Of a DNA stretch of 64,000 nt, positions 1 to 48,500 are shown in pieces. The DNA is from Lamellibrachia columna. Lineage: Eukaryota; Annelida; Polychaeta; Sabellida; Siboglinidae. The stretch lies in NCBI GenBank assembly GCA_963662155.1, contig OY759269.1:14585142-14649141 (forward strand). Reading direction: 5' to 3'. Position 1 is the first letter of the stretch. Each line of letters begins with the position of its first letter. The notes under the pieces were generated by a model. It was not told the DNA's origin, did no database searches, and was given only the letters and a program-made list of their open reading frames with translations. The position numbers were made by a program, and so were the translations under genes.

Positions 1-58
1 ACACGCATGCCCGCGACTGCCAGCTGGTTGTCGGTTTGTGAACAATTCCACCGAAGCA

Positions 59-36269
<36,211 letters not shown>

Positions 36270-36760
36270 ATATATGTTTTGCTTTACCTACTCTAACGTC
36301 AGTCATTCGTTTAGTACATTTGTTCTCACGAATTCAGCCCATTTTTGAAGAACAACAAAAACCTGTACTTCTATCATCGTCGTACTACGGTGACCTGTCA
36401 GACTGTGACCCGGAAATTAAACTACCCTGGCGCATGCGCCTGCCATTTCATAGCAACGCTACGAAAACATTGAGCATCACCTATTTTCGCCTGAGTAAAT
36501 AATAGATTCGCGATGCTACTGTAGAAGTTATGCAGTAAGCACGCAGTACAACTTGTATATGTGGTATGTATACGTGTGCATTTGCCCGAGAATGAACTGT
36601 GTGGTGTATAACGACATGATAATTTTGGAAGAAGAATCTTACGAAGTTGTGGGTTTCCCGCAGGCGCAGAAATGCTGCACCATGGCAGGGGCCCGGGCCC
36701 ACGTTCCACGACCACGTATATCGAATTTGTTCTACTTCTACATCGTTAATTGGCAGCGTC
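36270..36760. promoter_or_regulatory. Probable divergent promoter region of SSH and EFCAB5
   Basis: Less AT-rich than its surroundings and directly upstream of the SSH start codon. It has an NRF1-type palindrome GCGCATGCGC at 36430-36439 and, 11 bases on, CATAGCAAC, which fits an RFX X-box half-site. A short frame at 36592-36762 may belong to an unseen 5' exon. Promoter function is inferred from position and motifs. Confidence 0.5.
36430..36439. promoter_or_regulatory. NRF1-like site
   Basis: The ten-base palindrome GCGCATGCGC is the core of the metazoan NRF1 consensus, common in bidirectional promoters. It lies about 160 bp upstream of the SSH start codon. Confidence 0.55.
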
Positions 36761-36761
36761 C

Positions 36762-36762
<1 letters not shown>

Positions 36763-36800
<38 letters not shown>
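36763..36800. repeat. (GA)n tract at the LINE 3' side
   Basis: About 38 bp of GA repeats abutting the LINE tail. Confidence 0.95.
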
Positions 36801-36806
<6 letters not shown>

Positions 36807-38046
36807 ACGAGATTTAACAAGATTTGCCATCCAAGCCAAAGGCCCAGATGGCAAGTGGACAAGGAAACCATTGGCTTATCGAGAATCCAACAATGTTCAT
36901 CTACTTATAACCCGCCCTCCTGAGATATGTGTCAACCTTGTTTTTAAACATATTCACGCTGCTAGCAGTTACACAATCTGTAGACAATTTGTTCCATTCA
37001 TTTATTGTCCTCTGTGAGAATGAGTGCTTCCTGATGTCCAATCTACATTGATCCTTTACTAATTTTACCTCATGTCCTCTAGTTCTGCTATCCTTCTTGA
37101 GTGAGAAAAACATATTTCTATCAATATTTTCATACCCATTCAATATCTTAAAAACTTCAATCTGATCTCCTCTTAACCTCCTTGTCTCTAGAGTTGTTAA
37201 ACCACATTCTTTCAGGCGTTCTTCATAACTAAGGTCTCTCAGTTCTGGAATCATTTTAGTTGCTCTCCTTTGTATGCATTCAAGCGTATCTATATCCTTC
37301 TTACGATATGGTCTCCATGCTTGTATACAGTATTCTAAATGAGGTCTAACTATTGCTTTATAAAGAGGTATAATTAACTTTTTTCCCTTGTATGTTATGT
37401 TTCTTCTAATCAATCCAAGAATTTTATTACCCTTTGAAGCTGCAATACCACACTGCTCTGAAACTTTCATATCAGCGCTTATTGTAACTCCTAAGTCCTT
37501 TTCTTTTACAGTAGTACCCAGAACAGTATCTCCCATTTTATAGTTTACATTCAAGTTCCCATGTCCTGTATGTAGGCATTTACATTTCCCAAAATTGAAC
37601 AGCATCTGCCATTTCTCAGACCATTTCACTAATCTGTCTAGATCGTTTTGTAAATGTTGTTTATAACCATCAGTATTAACCTTTCTAAACAGTTTTGTGT
37701 CATCCGCAAATTTCAGTATGTTACTTGTTATACTGTCGTCCAAGTCATTGATATAAATTAAGAATAATATAGGTCCTAATACTGATCCTTGAGGTACCCC
37801 ACTCAAAACCGATTTCCAATTTGAAACTTCTCCATCTACTACAACTCGTTGTCTTCTGTCAGTCAGCCATTGTTCTATCCAGTCAGTTATGCTATCCCCG
37901 ATACCATGGGCTTTTAATTTAAGTAGTAATCTTTGATGTGGCACTTTGTCAAAAGCTTTCTGAAAATCTAAGTAGATAATATCTACTGGCGATCCCACGT
38001 CTATCCACTTAGTGATTTCTTCCAAAAAACATAACATATTTGTTAA
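36800..38046 (-). mobile_element. CR1-like LINE, 5'-truncated, reverse transcriptase largely open
   Basis: A 378-codon minus-strand frame (36901-38037) covers most of a reverse transcriptase: VDIIYLDFQKAFDKVPHQ, LSGVPQGSVLGPILFLIYIN, LKFADDTKLF (the FADD catalytic box), then the thumb/connection region up to the stop. The N-terminal endonuclease and ORF1 are missing. The 3' tail repeats guttaaatct-like words (gatttaacaa on the plus strand). It is flanked on both sides by (GA)n. At least six fragments of the same family are elsewhere in the window. Confidence 0.9.
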
Positions 38047-38048
38047 GC

Positions 38049-38127
<79 letters not shown>
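38049..38127. repeat. (GA)n tract at the LINE 5' side
   Basis: About 78 bp of pure GA repeats beginning right after the truncated 5' end of the LINE. Confidence 0.95.
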
Positions 38128-38129
<2 letters not shown>

Positions 38130-38279
38130 TTGAGTTGACGTTGACACGTCTTTGGCATATTTTCTAACAGAGCAACCTCAACAAAAACCAGATTATATGG
38201 AGCTCTTATCTTATACTCCCAATCTTTCTCTCCTTCTCTCCCATCCGCCTCTCTGTTTCCCTCTCTTCCCCCCTTATGA

Positions 38280-38530
38280 AAATATACCATGAAATTACAT
38301 GGTATTTCATTATATTACATTGTAAACCATGGTATACCATGACATTACATGGTAAACTGTGGTAGACCATGCTTTTTCATGTATTGTATGTGGTAAATGT
38401 ACGGTATACCATGGTTTCCCTTTTTAAATACACCATGGCATACCATGGTTTCCATAGTATATCATGGCATTTTAGCATGGTTTACCTGTTTCGAAACACC
38501 ATGGTATTTACCATATGATGGTTTATTTTC
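38280..38530. repeat. Cluster of ACCATGGT-type palindromes
   Basis: At least a dozen words such as accatggtataccatg, ttacatggtaaac and caccatggcataccatggtt within 250 bp, each wholly or partly self-complementary. The spacing is irregular, so it is a palindrome-rich repeat rather than a clean tandem array. Confidence 0.8.
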
Positions 38531-39130
38531 ATAAGGGCCCCCATCCCTGCTTCTCTGATGCTCTCTCTTCCCCTCCCTCTCTCCTTCTCCATTGTTCTCC
38601 CTCCTTTTCTTCACTCTTGCACATCTGGGGTAACTGATATGCTCACATCCTAGACTGCCAAAATTTTTACATATATGTGACTGACATTACCCCTAACCAT
38701 ATTACTATCCACAGTTATCAGCCCAAGTTTTCATAAGGTCACCGTGCAAGAATTGGGAGTAGCATAATTATGATTGCAAAAATGTGCTTGACCTCTTGTT
38801 GCCTGAAACTATAACCGGGTACAGTGCTGGCTTAGAAATGGCTAGGTCAATCATTGTATCCAGAAAGATACAACAAAACCAAAACAATATTGTAATAAAA
38901 GATGCATAATACTCCATAAAATATGCATAGCCATTGCATACATGGACATATTTAACGAAGAAATGTATTAAAAGCACTAGATAATGAAAAAAAATTTCAA
39001 AGCTTTGATTTTAATGTCTGGGAATATATTTTCTAACATCATATGCTTGGTGTCAATGGTGAGTTGTGAGTATATGACATTTTACTCGTTGAAATGTGTC
39101 ATGCCATCAATGTTTCTCTTTTGTTTTCAG

Positions 39131-39539
39131 CTCATCTTTCACGGGGACGGCATTGCACTAGTTTCCCTTAGTGTCAAATACAGACAGCCTCACAATGACG
39201 GCTGAATTCAGTGACCAGAGCATGAGTCAAACCTTCTCGGTGGCATCGCCAGGACGACTGGCAAGAAAGTCATCCATGGGGTTTAACACAACCATGCTCG
39301 ATGAACACCTGTCAGCTCGGCCAAAATCACGAGAGCAGCTGACTCCAATGCCTACCTATATGGAGCCAATCACTAAAAGTGCAGGGCGATGCTGGGCGAA
39401 GCTACATGAGGATCACATGTTGTTGAAATTGCGTAAACGAAAGACCTTGAAGTCGGAGCAGAATCACAAGATTCGTGATGATGCTATCCGCTCAGTGAAA
39501 AGGCTTCCCACAGAAGTACTTGTCATGGATTGGATGAAG
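39131..39539 (+). CDS. EFCAB5: EFCAB5 exon with start codon
   Basis: The acceptor ttgttttcag ends at 39130, so a 5' non-coding exon must lie upstream. The first ATG in the long frame is 39195-39197 ([14 protein letters not shown]). The frame runs 115 codons to [14 protein letters not shown] and a GT donor at 39540, phase 0. Confidence 0.85.
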
Positions 39540-42500
39540 GTTTGTTTAGTTTTTCGTTCTCACATTATGAAATAATAAATTATACGTTTATAATATAATA
39601 ATTATTATATATATACCAGTAAAAACCTGCTCTGTGGCACTAACAATGTTAAAATATGTTAAAACTGTGTCTTTAGAAAGTCATTGCTGTAGTCAGCAAT
39701 AATGTTATAAAGGCCACATGAAAATATGAACTGCCTTGAAAGCAGCAGTGATATATCATCTTGTTACACTGACAGACTAAGACAAAAATAAACAGAATAC
39801 AACATTCAAGATTTGGTTGATACAAGATATCTATTGTCTAATAATGCATGCAATGGTACATTATGTAATTTAATAATATTATGATGAATTGCACAATGCA
39901 TTTGAAACAAGTGTAGATTAAAGACATTAATGTACTGCACTTGAGACTGCAACATTTTGTTAAACAGAGGCCAGCACTACTGTACAGAGCTTCCTCCCCA
40001 CTGTAGGGATCAGACCGAAGTTGACTTTCCCATTGGTGGCCATGTTAACGTTTGTGTGATTATAAGAAAATGTGATTATCAAAAATGCTAAAACTTCATG
40101 ACATTAACTGGCACTTAATTACTAATGTGCTGAACAAGTTTTGTCAAAATCACATCACATCTTTTAATCATGTTACAAGCGCATTTACCCTTGGCATTAG
40201 CAGTACATACAGTGTGTATTCGCACAATATTAAAATGGCTACCACTGTTTTGGAAATGTCACCCCCAAAATATCTACGCTTTATACTGCTCACAATACAT
40301 CGCACTCCCAAAGTTCCGACATTTCAAACGTTCCAACCTTGCTGGAATACAGTTACTTCTTTGCAAATAGAATCACTGAAATCATCTAATTTGCATATTT
40401 TTAGGCACTACGTTCATGTGAAACACTTCTGGAAGCCTAACTGTGGTCTTGCCTCAGTAGTTCATAAACGAAATACTCATTTTGCAGGAACAACTACAGA
40501 CGTTAGAACCGCGGGTCTTCCTTATCGAGAACCTCCTTCCGACCTTGATCCTTGGATTGGAGAAACTCCTGGTGGAGGTGGAAAAGAGAGACGTTGGTGA
40601 ACTCACCACCCTCGATTTTCGCTTCAACCCGATCAACTTCCTTGCCCAGTACCTCATGAGGAATAACCCTCGATACAGCAACTTCTCTGAGGCATCACCA
40701 TATATCCACGGACTGCGTCTCATCTCCGAGGAGATGAAGAAGCAACTGTTTGATTACGATAGCAACAGGTAGGTGGAGCCACTTGAAGCAGACATTGCAG
40801 CAACAAAATCACTAATTCACACACACAATTTACCACATGCTTTAAGGGGAGACCTGTGTAGGAATTTTGTTTTTAACTTAGAAAGCTGAAAGTCACAACT
40901 AGAAAGTTTACTAACTACTAAATTACTAACTATGTTTTTTATTAATTATACCAGGCTTGGCACATCACAAATAATCCATATCACCTCTCATTTTAATATC
41001 CAGTTATTCACCCATTTCTACCCCTTGTTGACATTCATAAGGTGTTATACGTTGGTGTGTCTCCGTAGCGCAACATGTGATCAGGTAAGTTGAAGCCAGT
41101 GTTTTTTCCTCTTATTTACATACTTCACTGAGTGGTTATTTAGTCCACTGACACCACTTCTGGTTTGTGAAACATATATATCATGCATGTTTGAGACTTG
41201 TACACAATTATATATTTTGTAAAGCTTGTGCTGAAAAATACTGTGATGGATTTTTTCACCATTAGTATTATTTTTACTTGATTCACTGCACAATTGCCCC
41301 ATCTAGTTATTTGATGTCGTGTGCATTGGAGCCTGTTGCTCATTACTTAGTTTATATATCAACAGACATATAGTGTGGTTGGTAAATGACAATGTCCTTT
41401 ATTTGCATAATATTTTTTTATATAGCATATGTAGACATGACAGTGAGCATTGTTGGTGACTTAACCAGATAGCAGAGGCTATTCTCTTTACATAACATAG
41501 ATAGTACATACTGTATTTAACCTGTTAAGCATACATTCCCCCAGTTTTAATCAGGATAATCCATAATTGTTGTAATTTGACTAGTGTGAAACAATCGAAA
41601 AGTGTCACCATCTGGTGTTTATCAGTTGGCACCACTTTTCAGTTGTTCTACAACAGTCACCAAATGACACCACTATTGTTAAACAGTAATGTGAATGTGT
41701 AGAGAAAAAAATTTAGTGTGCACTTATAAAAACAAATTCCTTAACATGTTTCCTTGGCCCAACTTTTTTTCAAGCATACTGTTTGCATATTAGGTCAAAT
41801 ATGGTATATGTGAAAACATATTTGTTGTGAGAGATAATTACTACATGGCTGAAAGCTTCCCAGATAAGTTGGTGTCAACTGAAATGAACAAACCTGGTAT
41901 GGGATGAAGTGTAGTTTTATTCTGTTAGCAAAATTGTCACTGTTGTGTAAAAAAAAATTATTGGACAGGACAGCAACATATTTTTCATCAACATCATCAA
42001 CAAATTATTTCTGATTTGTCAGTGACAATTAATTGCAAAGCGAAACTCTGTTTTGACATGTGCAGAACATGTAAATGTAAAACAGTATTATTTCATGTAT
42101 CTTCAAAATTTATTCAGGAGTTGTGTATGATATGTCACTATTAAATGCAGCCATCCAATTTTATTTTCTCACAAGCTAGTTTTTTCACTCCATGTCACAC
42201 TATTGGGCACAAACTCTGTAGGAATGCCAATTAGAATATACTTTCACTGTGTTTTTCTGTGTCAGGCATGAGGCAATTAACCTGAAAAGTTAATTAATTA
42301 AATTACAATTAACTCAGAATTTTTCCAATTAAGTGAAATTAACCTGACACATCACTCATGTCAATTCAGTCAGATGAAATTAACCTTTCAAATTCTTAAA
42401 TTAAATTAAACCCTTTTGGTAAAGTTAATGAAATTAAACTAGCCTTTCTGGTAAATTGATTAATTAAATAAATTAACTTTATTGAGTTAATTCAATTAAC

Positions 42501-45500
42501 AAATTAACAATTGAAATGAACCCATGCCTGGTCTGTTTGCAGTCTGTCAGTGATGAAGATTCAGGCGCGGCGGAGACGGAAGCAGCGTGAGGCACAGAGG
42601 AGCCAGCTGCATGCGGAGAAGAAGAGACGCATGATGGCCCTCATCAACCAGTACGAGGAGTGGAGTGAGGGTCTCCTCACAGGCGGGCACATCGACCTGG
42701 CTCTGGTGAGGGAGGGAGAGGGATGGGAGGAAAGGGATGTGGAGGAGAGGAGGGGAGGGGTGGGGAGGAGAGGGATGGGGACAGGAAGGATGGAGAGGAG
42801 AGGGATGAGGAGGAATGAAATGTGGGATGGGGAGTTGAGGGATGGGGAGGAGATGGATGGGGATGAGAGGGATGAGGAGGAATGGGATGGGGAGCAGATT
42901 GATTGGAAGATTTCAGATAGGGAGGAGAGAGATGGGGAGGAATGAGGAGATGAGGGATTGGGATGAGAGGGATCAAGAGGAGAGGGATGAGGAGGAATGG
43001 GGTAGGGAGGAGAGGTATGGGGAGGAGAGAGATGGAGGGGTGGGAAGGAGAGGGTGGGAAGAAGGGGGTGGAATGGAAAGGAATGCAGAGGGGGATGGAG
43101 AGGATAGAAATGTGGGGAGAGGGATGTGGAGGAGAGGGATGGTGAGGAGATGGATATAGGAGGAGAGAGGTGGGAAGGAAAAGGGATTGGTAGGAGGGAT
43201 TGGAATGATTCCATCCCAGCCAATATATTTAATTCTACTAAATGACTGATTCTGTTAAGCGGCGTCCACTATATTACTGTTTCTTGTTTCCACCATCAGA
43301 TCCAGAACACGCTGCGTTCCTTCTTTGAGATAACAGAGCAGTATCCACAGGAACTAAGGCAGGTCACTTCCAAGATGGCAGAGTTGCTGGAACCTACAGA
43401 TGATACCGACACCTCCTTGTCTGTGCGCGAATACACCTCGGTGCGTGTCTCCTCAGAGTCTGTTCACTGTTGTACTGACATAATTTTGCAGAAATAGAAC
43501 TAGGGTTAGATCAGTATTATGCTTCCAGGTTCATTTCATACGAATAAAGTACAACTGATTTTGACACAGTACGTACCCTCTTTCAAGAATTTTTTGTTGC
43601 ACCCTAAAAAATAGTCACGAAGAGGGAAAAGGGAACATTAGTAGACATCAAGGCTTAAATTTCTAGTAGCTGGCTAGCAGTATGTGAACGCATCAGTGAT
43701 GGAAGGATCTGTCAAGATGGAAGGATCCGTGATGTACAACGACAGCATCTGGTCAGTTTAGGTGACAAATGTCAGGGACCAACTGCCATGTTGATATTCT
43801 TGAAAACAAAAAGGAGTTTTTAATGTCTTCTTTACTGCGTATTGTCCTGTGGAGTGTAACTATGATGGATTATGGACTGGAAGTTTTATTGTCCACGTAT
43901 CTAAATTACTGAGTGAATCAAGTTTCGCTGCTTGCATGATTTGAAAAATTCCCCAGAATTCATCGGTCCGAAAAAACTTGGTTTACATTACAAGAATTAT
44001 AATTAGATAATATTGACAACAATAATAATGATATGTAATTATCATAGAGTGCAATATTTGTAAAAAGCTCTAGGCACTTTACATAATTTATTGATGATAA
44101 CATTGTAAGTAATGTATTAAAAAAGTATATGAATAGAAATAAAATAAAAGACTAGCTATTGTCAATACATGATGATGGTTATCGCATTTGTGCATATCGA
44201 ACAGTTGTTGGTTTTTAACTTTGGCCTTTTTCAGTATATGAAGAAGTTTATAATCGACATACCGAGCGAAATATTTGACCACCTCCTGACTCATCTCTCA
44301 CAGTGTGCACGCGAGTACAAGGTTAAGGTGGAGCGTGAGCACCGTCGCACTAAATTGGCACAGTTGTTCAGCTTCTGTGACCACACTGGGGTATGTTGTT
44401 TTATGAATATTGTATACAAACATGGAGGCCATATCGTAATGACACAGATACTCTAGAAAGAATACAGAGAAGAGCAACTAAACTGATTCCAGAACTGAGA
44501 GGTTTTAGTTATGAAAGGCAACTAAATCATTAGAGAATTACATTTAACACACTAGAGACAAGGAGATTAAGAGAAGATGAAATACTAAGTTTTGAAGTAG
44601 TTATTGGTTATGAAAATATCGATAGAAGCAATCTTTCAGTATATTACGATGACCAGAAAATAGCAAACTTCTTCATTATTTACACATGTGACCTGTCGAT
44701 CAAAACATATGAATGGCCAAAAAACTGGCATATTTAAAAATTGCCCAGTAACAAGCAGCAGTAATATAAATAAACATCATAATGGAAGCTATAGTATTAT
44801 AACCAAAAAAATACTAAAAACAATGGAGTTAAACAGTTCCCAGAGTTGAAGAAAATATTGCGACTAGGTCTTTCTGAACTTTGGCATTCACTACCTACAG
44901 CATTAATGTAATAGTAACATTTTGTCATCCTCTGAAGATCTATCTTTCTAACTGTGCTATCCCCCCTCAGCACCCTGGCATACTCATCCATCTGTTGCCA
45001 ACTTTTACATTGTATGTTGATTTTGAGATTGGGAACTCTTTTGTCTTGATGTGCCTATAAGCGCAGGTTTCTGAGGATTCAGGCGCGATCGATGTTTTCT
45101 TGTTATTATATTATTATTATCTACAAATGTGCATTATGTGACCCAACTGATGTGGCCCCGCTGTCTCTCAGGTTGGCTTGGTAGATCGACATCGAATACT
45201 CAACCTGTTTGAGATCTTCTATGACAAGGCAAAGGATGACATACGAAATGCACTGAGAAATCCTCGCAAATGTAAGCATTTGAACAGTTGTTGAAACTAC
45301 AGGTGCCTTCCTTACAACATTCCTCTTCCACATTCTTACTTAATTTCTTCCCTTTCCCCTTTTTTTCCCCCTTCTTCCCTTCCTCACCACGTGTCCTTCT
45401 TCCTTCTTTCCCTTCTTCCTAAACTTTTTCTCTTCTCCATTATTCTTCTTCTTCCATTTTCCCTTTTTTTATTCTTCCTTTCCAATTTTCCTTCTTCCCC

Positions 45501-48500
45501 ATCTTCTCTCCTTCTTCCTTTTCTTCCCATACCTTTTTCTCAACATGTCTCTTTTGCCCTTTTCTCTCACTCACCAATCTCCTTCTTCTTTTGGTCTCTT
45601 CACACATACATTCTCTTCCTCTTCTCCTATCACCCTCTTCTCTTCTCCATGCTCACTTTCGTTTCACCATTCTGCCCAGCAAACTTAAATACAATGTTAT
45701 TGAAACTCTGTACTAAAATGTGGCACATATCTGATCGCTATAAAATGTGGCACATATCTGATCACTGTAAAGTTACGTGTCAATTCATATAAAGTTAGAT
45801 ATCAAACCAGCATCTCAGATCTCTCTGTGCACCACCATTTCACTTTTATATAACAGTTCAGTGTAGTTTAATATACAATTTCCTTTTAAGCACAACTACA
45901 AAGTTTACTCATTGTTGTGTTTAAAAGAAAATATATATTAAATTATTCTCAACTTGATGAGTAGCTTTCACTTTCACTTTCCATACAACTTTCCAATTTC
46001 CCTTATGCATTCCCATGCCCTCCCAGGGCCCGTGCTGGAGGTGACGGAAGTGGACAGTGAAGACGGAGGGCCAGACGAAGAGGAGCAAGACCCAAAATTC
46101 TTTGACAACAACCGTGATGTCACAGAGGAAACAAAAGTAGGTCAACATACACTGCACTGCATGCCTTTTTAACGTACTGTTTAATTATTGTGAGGTCATA
46201 GCCCCGTTGCATTCCTGGTATTTCAGCACAATGCATCTATGACATATGAAGCACGACTTATGAGCTGATTATGCACAGCACATGTTATAATGGTTGACAG
46301 TTGGTGATTTCTTTTTTAGAACATTGTCATTAGTCTGGTCCATTTTGAAGAATATTTAATCGCAATATAACCAGTAACATTTGACTCCTGTGTCCACCCA
46401 CTACTAATGAAATTTTACCAATGTTCGACCACTTGTTCTAATAGGTATTGTCCTGCCACCAGTTTTTAGAGTTTAAATTCTTTTACCATCAGTTTTTTAA
46501 GGAAATTTTACGTAAACCCTCAATTGTTTTGAGAGTCTTGCCCATGTGTTTGTTGTCTATTAGGCAGCCAAACACAAGAAATTAACTGGCGTAAAGAACA
46601 CCAAAGATGGTATGTTGGAGAGATGGCTTTTTTGCATAGTGTGGTGTGATTGCTCTGACAATAACCACAACAAATCGAAGGCAAAATAGATCAACACTGT
46701 TTTGATATGTTTTGTTGTTCTGTATTTTTATGTACATTCCTGTGAAATAAGAATATTGCTGTTAAGTGTCAATCACTATTTGGAAACTGATATTTTCCAA
46801 CCATTTGCTAGGACATTAAACATTTATAAACATGTAAAAATTCTGCTTTTTAATATTTATTTTGTTTTAATTTTAGACTGTTAATTTTGTTTGGTTTGAG
46901 CAACTGACAGATATTTATTTATAAGAAGACAAAGGACTATCTCCTATTTTAGGACTATCTCCTATATTAAAATAAATCAAATATATCAATATGTGACATT
47001 CTTATTTCTGAGGAATGCGTTACCATCATTGTTTAATGTACATATTGCTTTGTTTGATCTAATTTGATTCAACAAAACAAATGGATTGCATCTCTCCAAG
47101 GATATTGAACTTCTATCACAACACATAATCACAGCTGATAGTGTATAAGAGATTGCAGCTGATGAACAGTGTATAAGTTCTATGAAAATCGGGGTAACCT
47201 AGACTATTGTGACATATTAAGGAAGGCCGGCAGACACAGAACCTATGCAGAGTCTCAAACAAACATGTTATTTTGCCAGAAAGATGACTAGTTTAATAAA
47301 CAAAGGCCAACATATGTTACATAGGTTGAGTTTTGACGCAAACAGCCCTGCATAGCCATATCATATTGGCAAATTTAGGAATAGGTGTATACAAATATAT
47401 TTTCAATTGGTGAGTGAATTTGCTAGACTTTGACACTCGATCATGATATAGTGTTATCTAACAGTATGGCGCAGCCCATGAAATTAAGATGATGTGTATT
47501 CAATAACGCTTTCCTAGTAAACCACTGGCATGATATTCTTAACTGCAGTTGCAAAAGGCCCAAAACCATCACTTTTGTTTCCCTTTAAGCTGAACATTAT
47601 AGCAACCAAACCGTGGTTATATACCTCTTCACAGGTAAATGACAATGGAGAATTCTGATTAATTTCTGTGTGAGATTTGCAATCCATTACTTTTGTATTT
47701 TCATGCAGACCTTCCAAATCTCTCGATATGATGGTGGATTTTTTCATTGGCTTCCAGATTTTTGGCTTGATTAAGTTTATTTACATATGCTGTGCAATAT
47801 AATTTAATGAGTGATGTATGTAAATAAATAAAAAGCCTGAAACCGCTTTACGTGTGGCCAGATGTTGAAACCAATCAGAGCTCTTGTGTAATTCGAGTAA
47901 AAAACATTTGGTCGGTGGCGCCAGCAAAGGAAATCTCTTGAAATAAATCTGCCCCCATCAGATCCCATGTTGGAGGAGATCTTCCGCCATTTGCTTGTGT
48001 CAGCTTGGAAGGTCTGTTCATGATGAATCCTGTGTCAACACTTCCTTTACCATGTTAAAGGAGTCAAACCCTGGCAATTTGGTAGAGGTATCGGCACCTG
48101 ACGAAGAAAACGTTGAGGAGAAGGACCTACCAAATGGAGATGGTATGTGGTTCGTGTAAGAAGACTTGTGGGTGAAGTCGTTCTAGTGAAACACCCACCT
48201 TTTCAACTGCAAACACATTTGTCCACTTCCAACATGGACCGTGGGGCACAGTAGCTTAGTGATTAGAACGCCGGACTCCCAATCGAGAGAACCCGGGTTT
48301 GAATCCTCTTGCTGCCGTTTTGAAACTTAGCAATTTCGTTCACCCCACAATGCCTCAGTTCACTCAGCTGTATAAATGAGTATCTGGCTGCAGACATAGG
48401 TGTATATTTGAACGAATAGTCTTTGCGCAGTACTTGCAACATGGCTGAATGCTTGCCAGAGAATTCCAGTTGGTGTTGGAATGAAAAGGTCTGCCGGGGG

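Noticed and set aside
42550..43223. Frames rich in Ser/Pro (minus) and Glu/Arg (plus)
   Set aside because: Composition effect of the purine tract; only the first 156 bases of the plus frame are the real EFCAB5 exon 3.
47950..48085. Upstream extension of EFCAB5 exon 9 from the acceptor at 47960
   Set aside because: The segment belongs to a repeat (family E) and its phase does not fit exon 8.
48260..48310. tRNA gene
   Set aside because: A and B boxes are present, but this is the head of a SINE; the cloverleaf does not close and there is a SINE body and tail.
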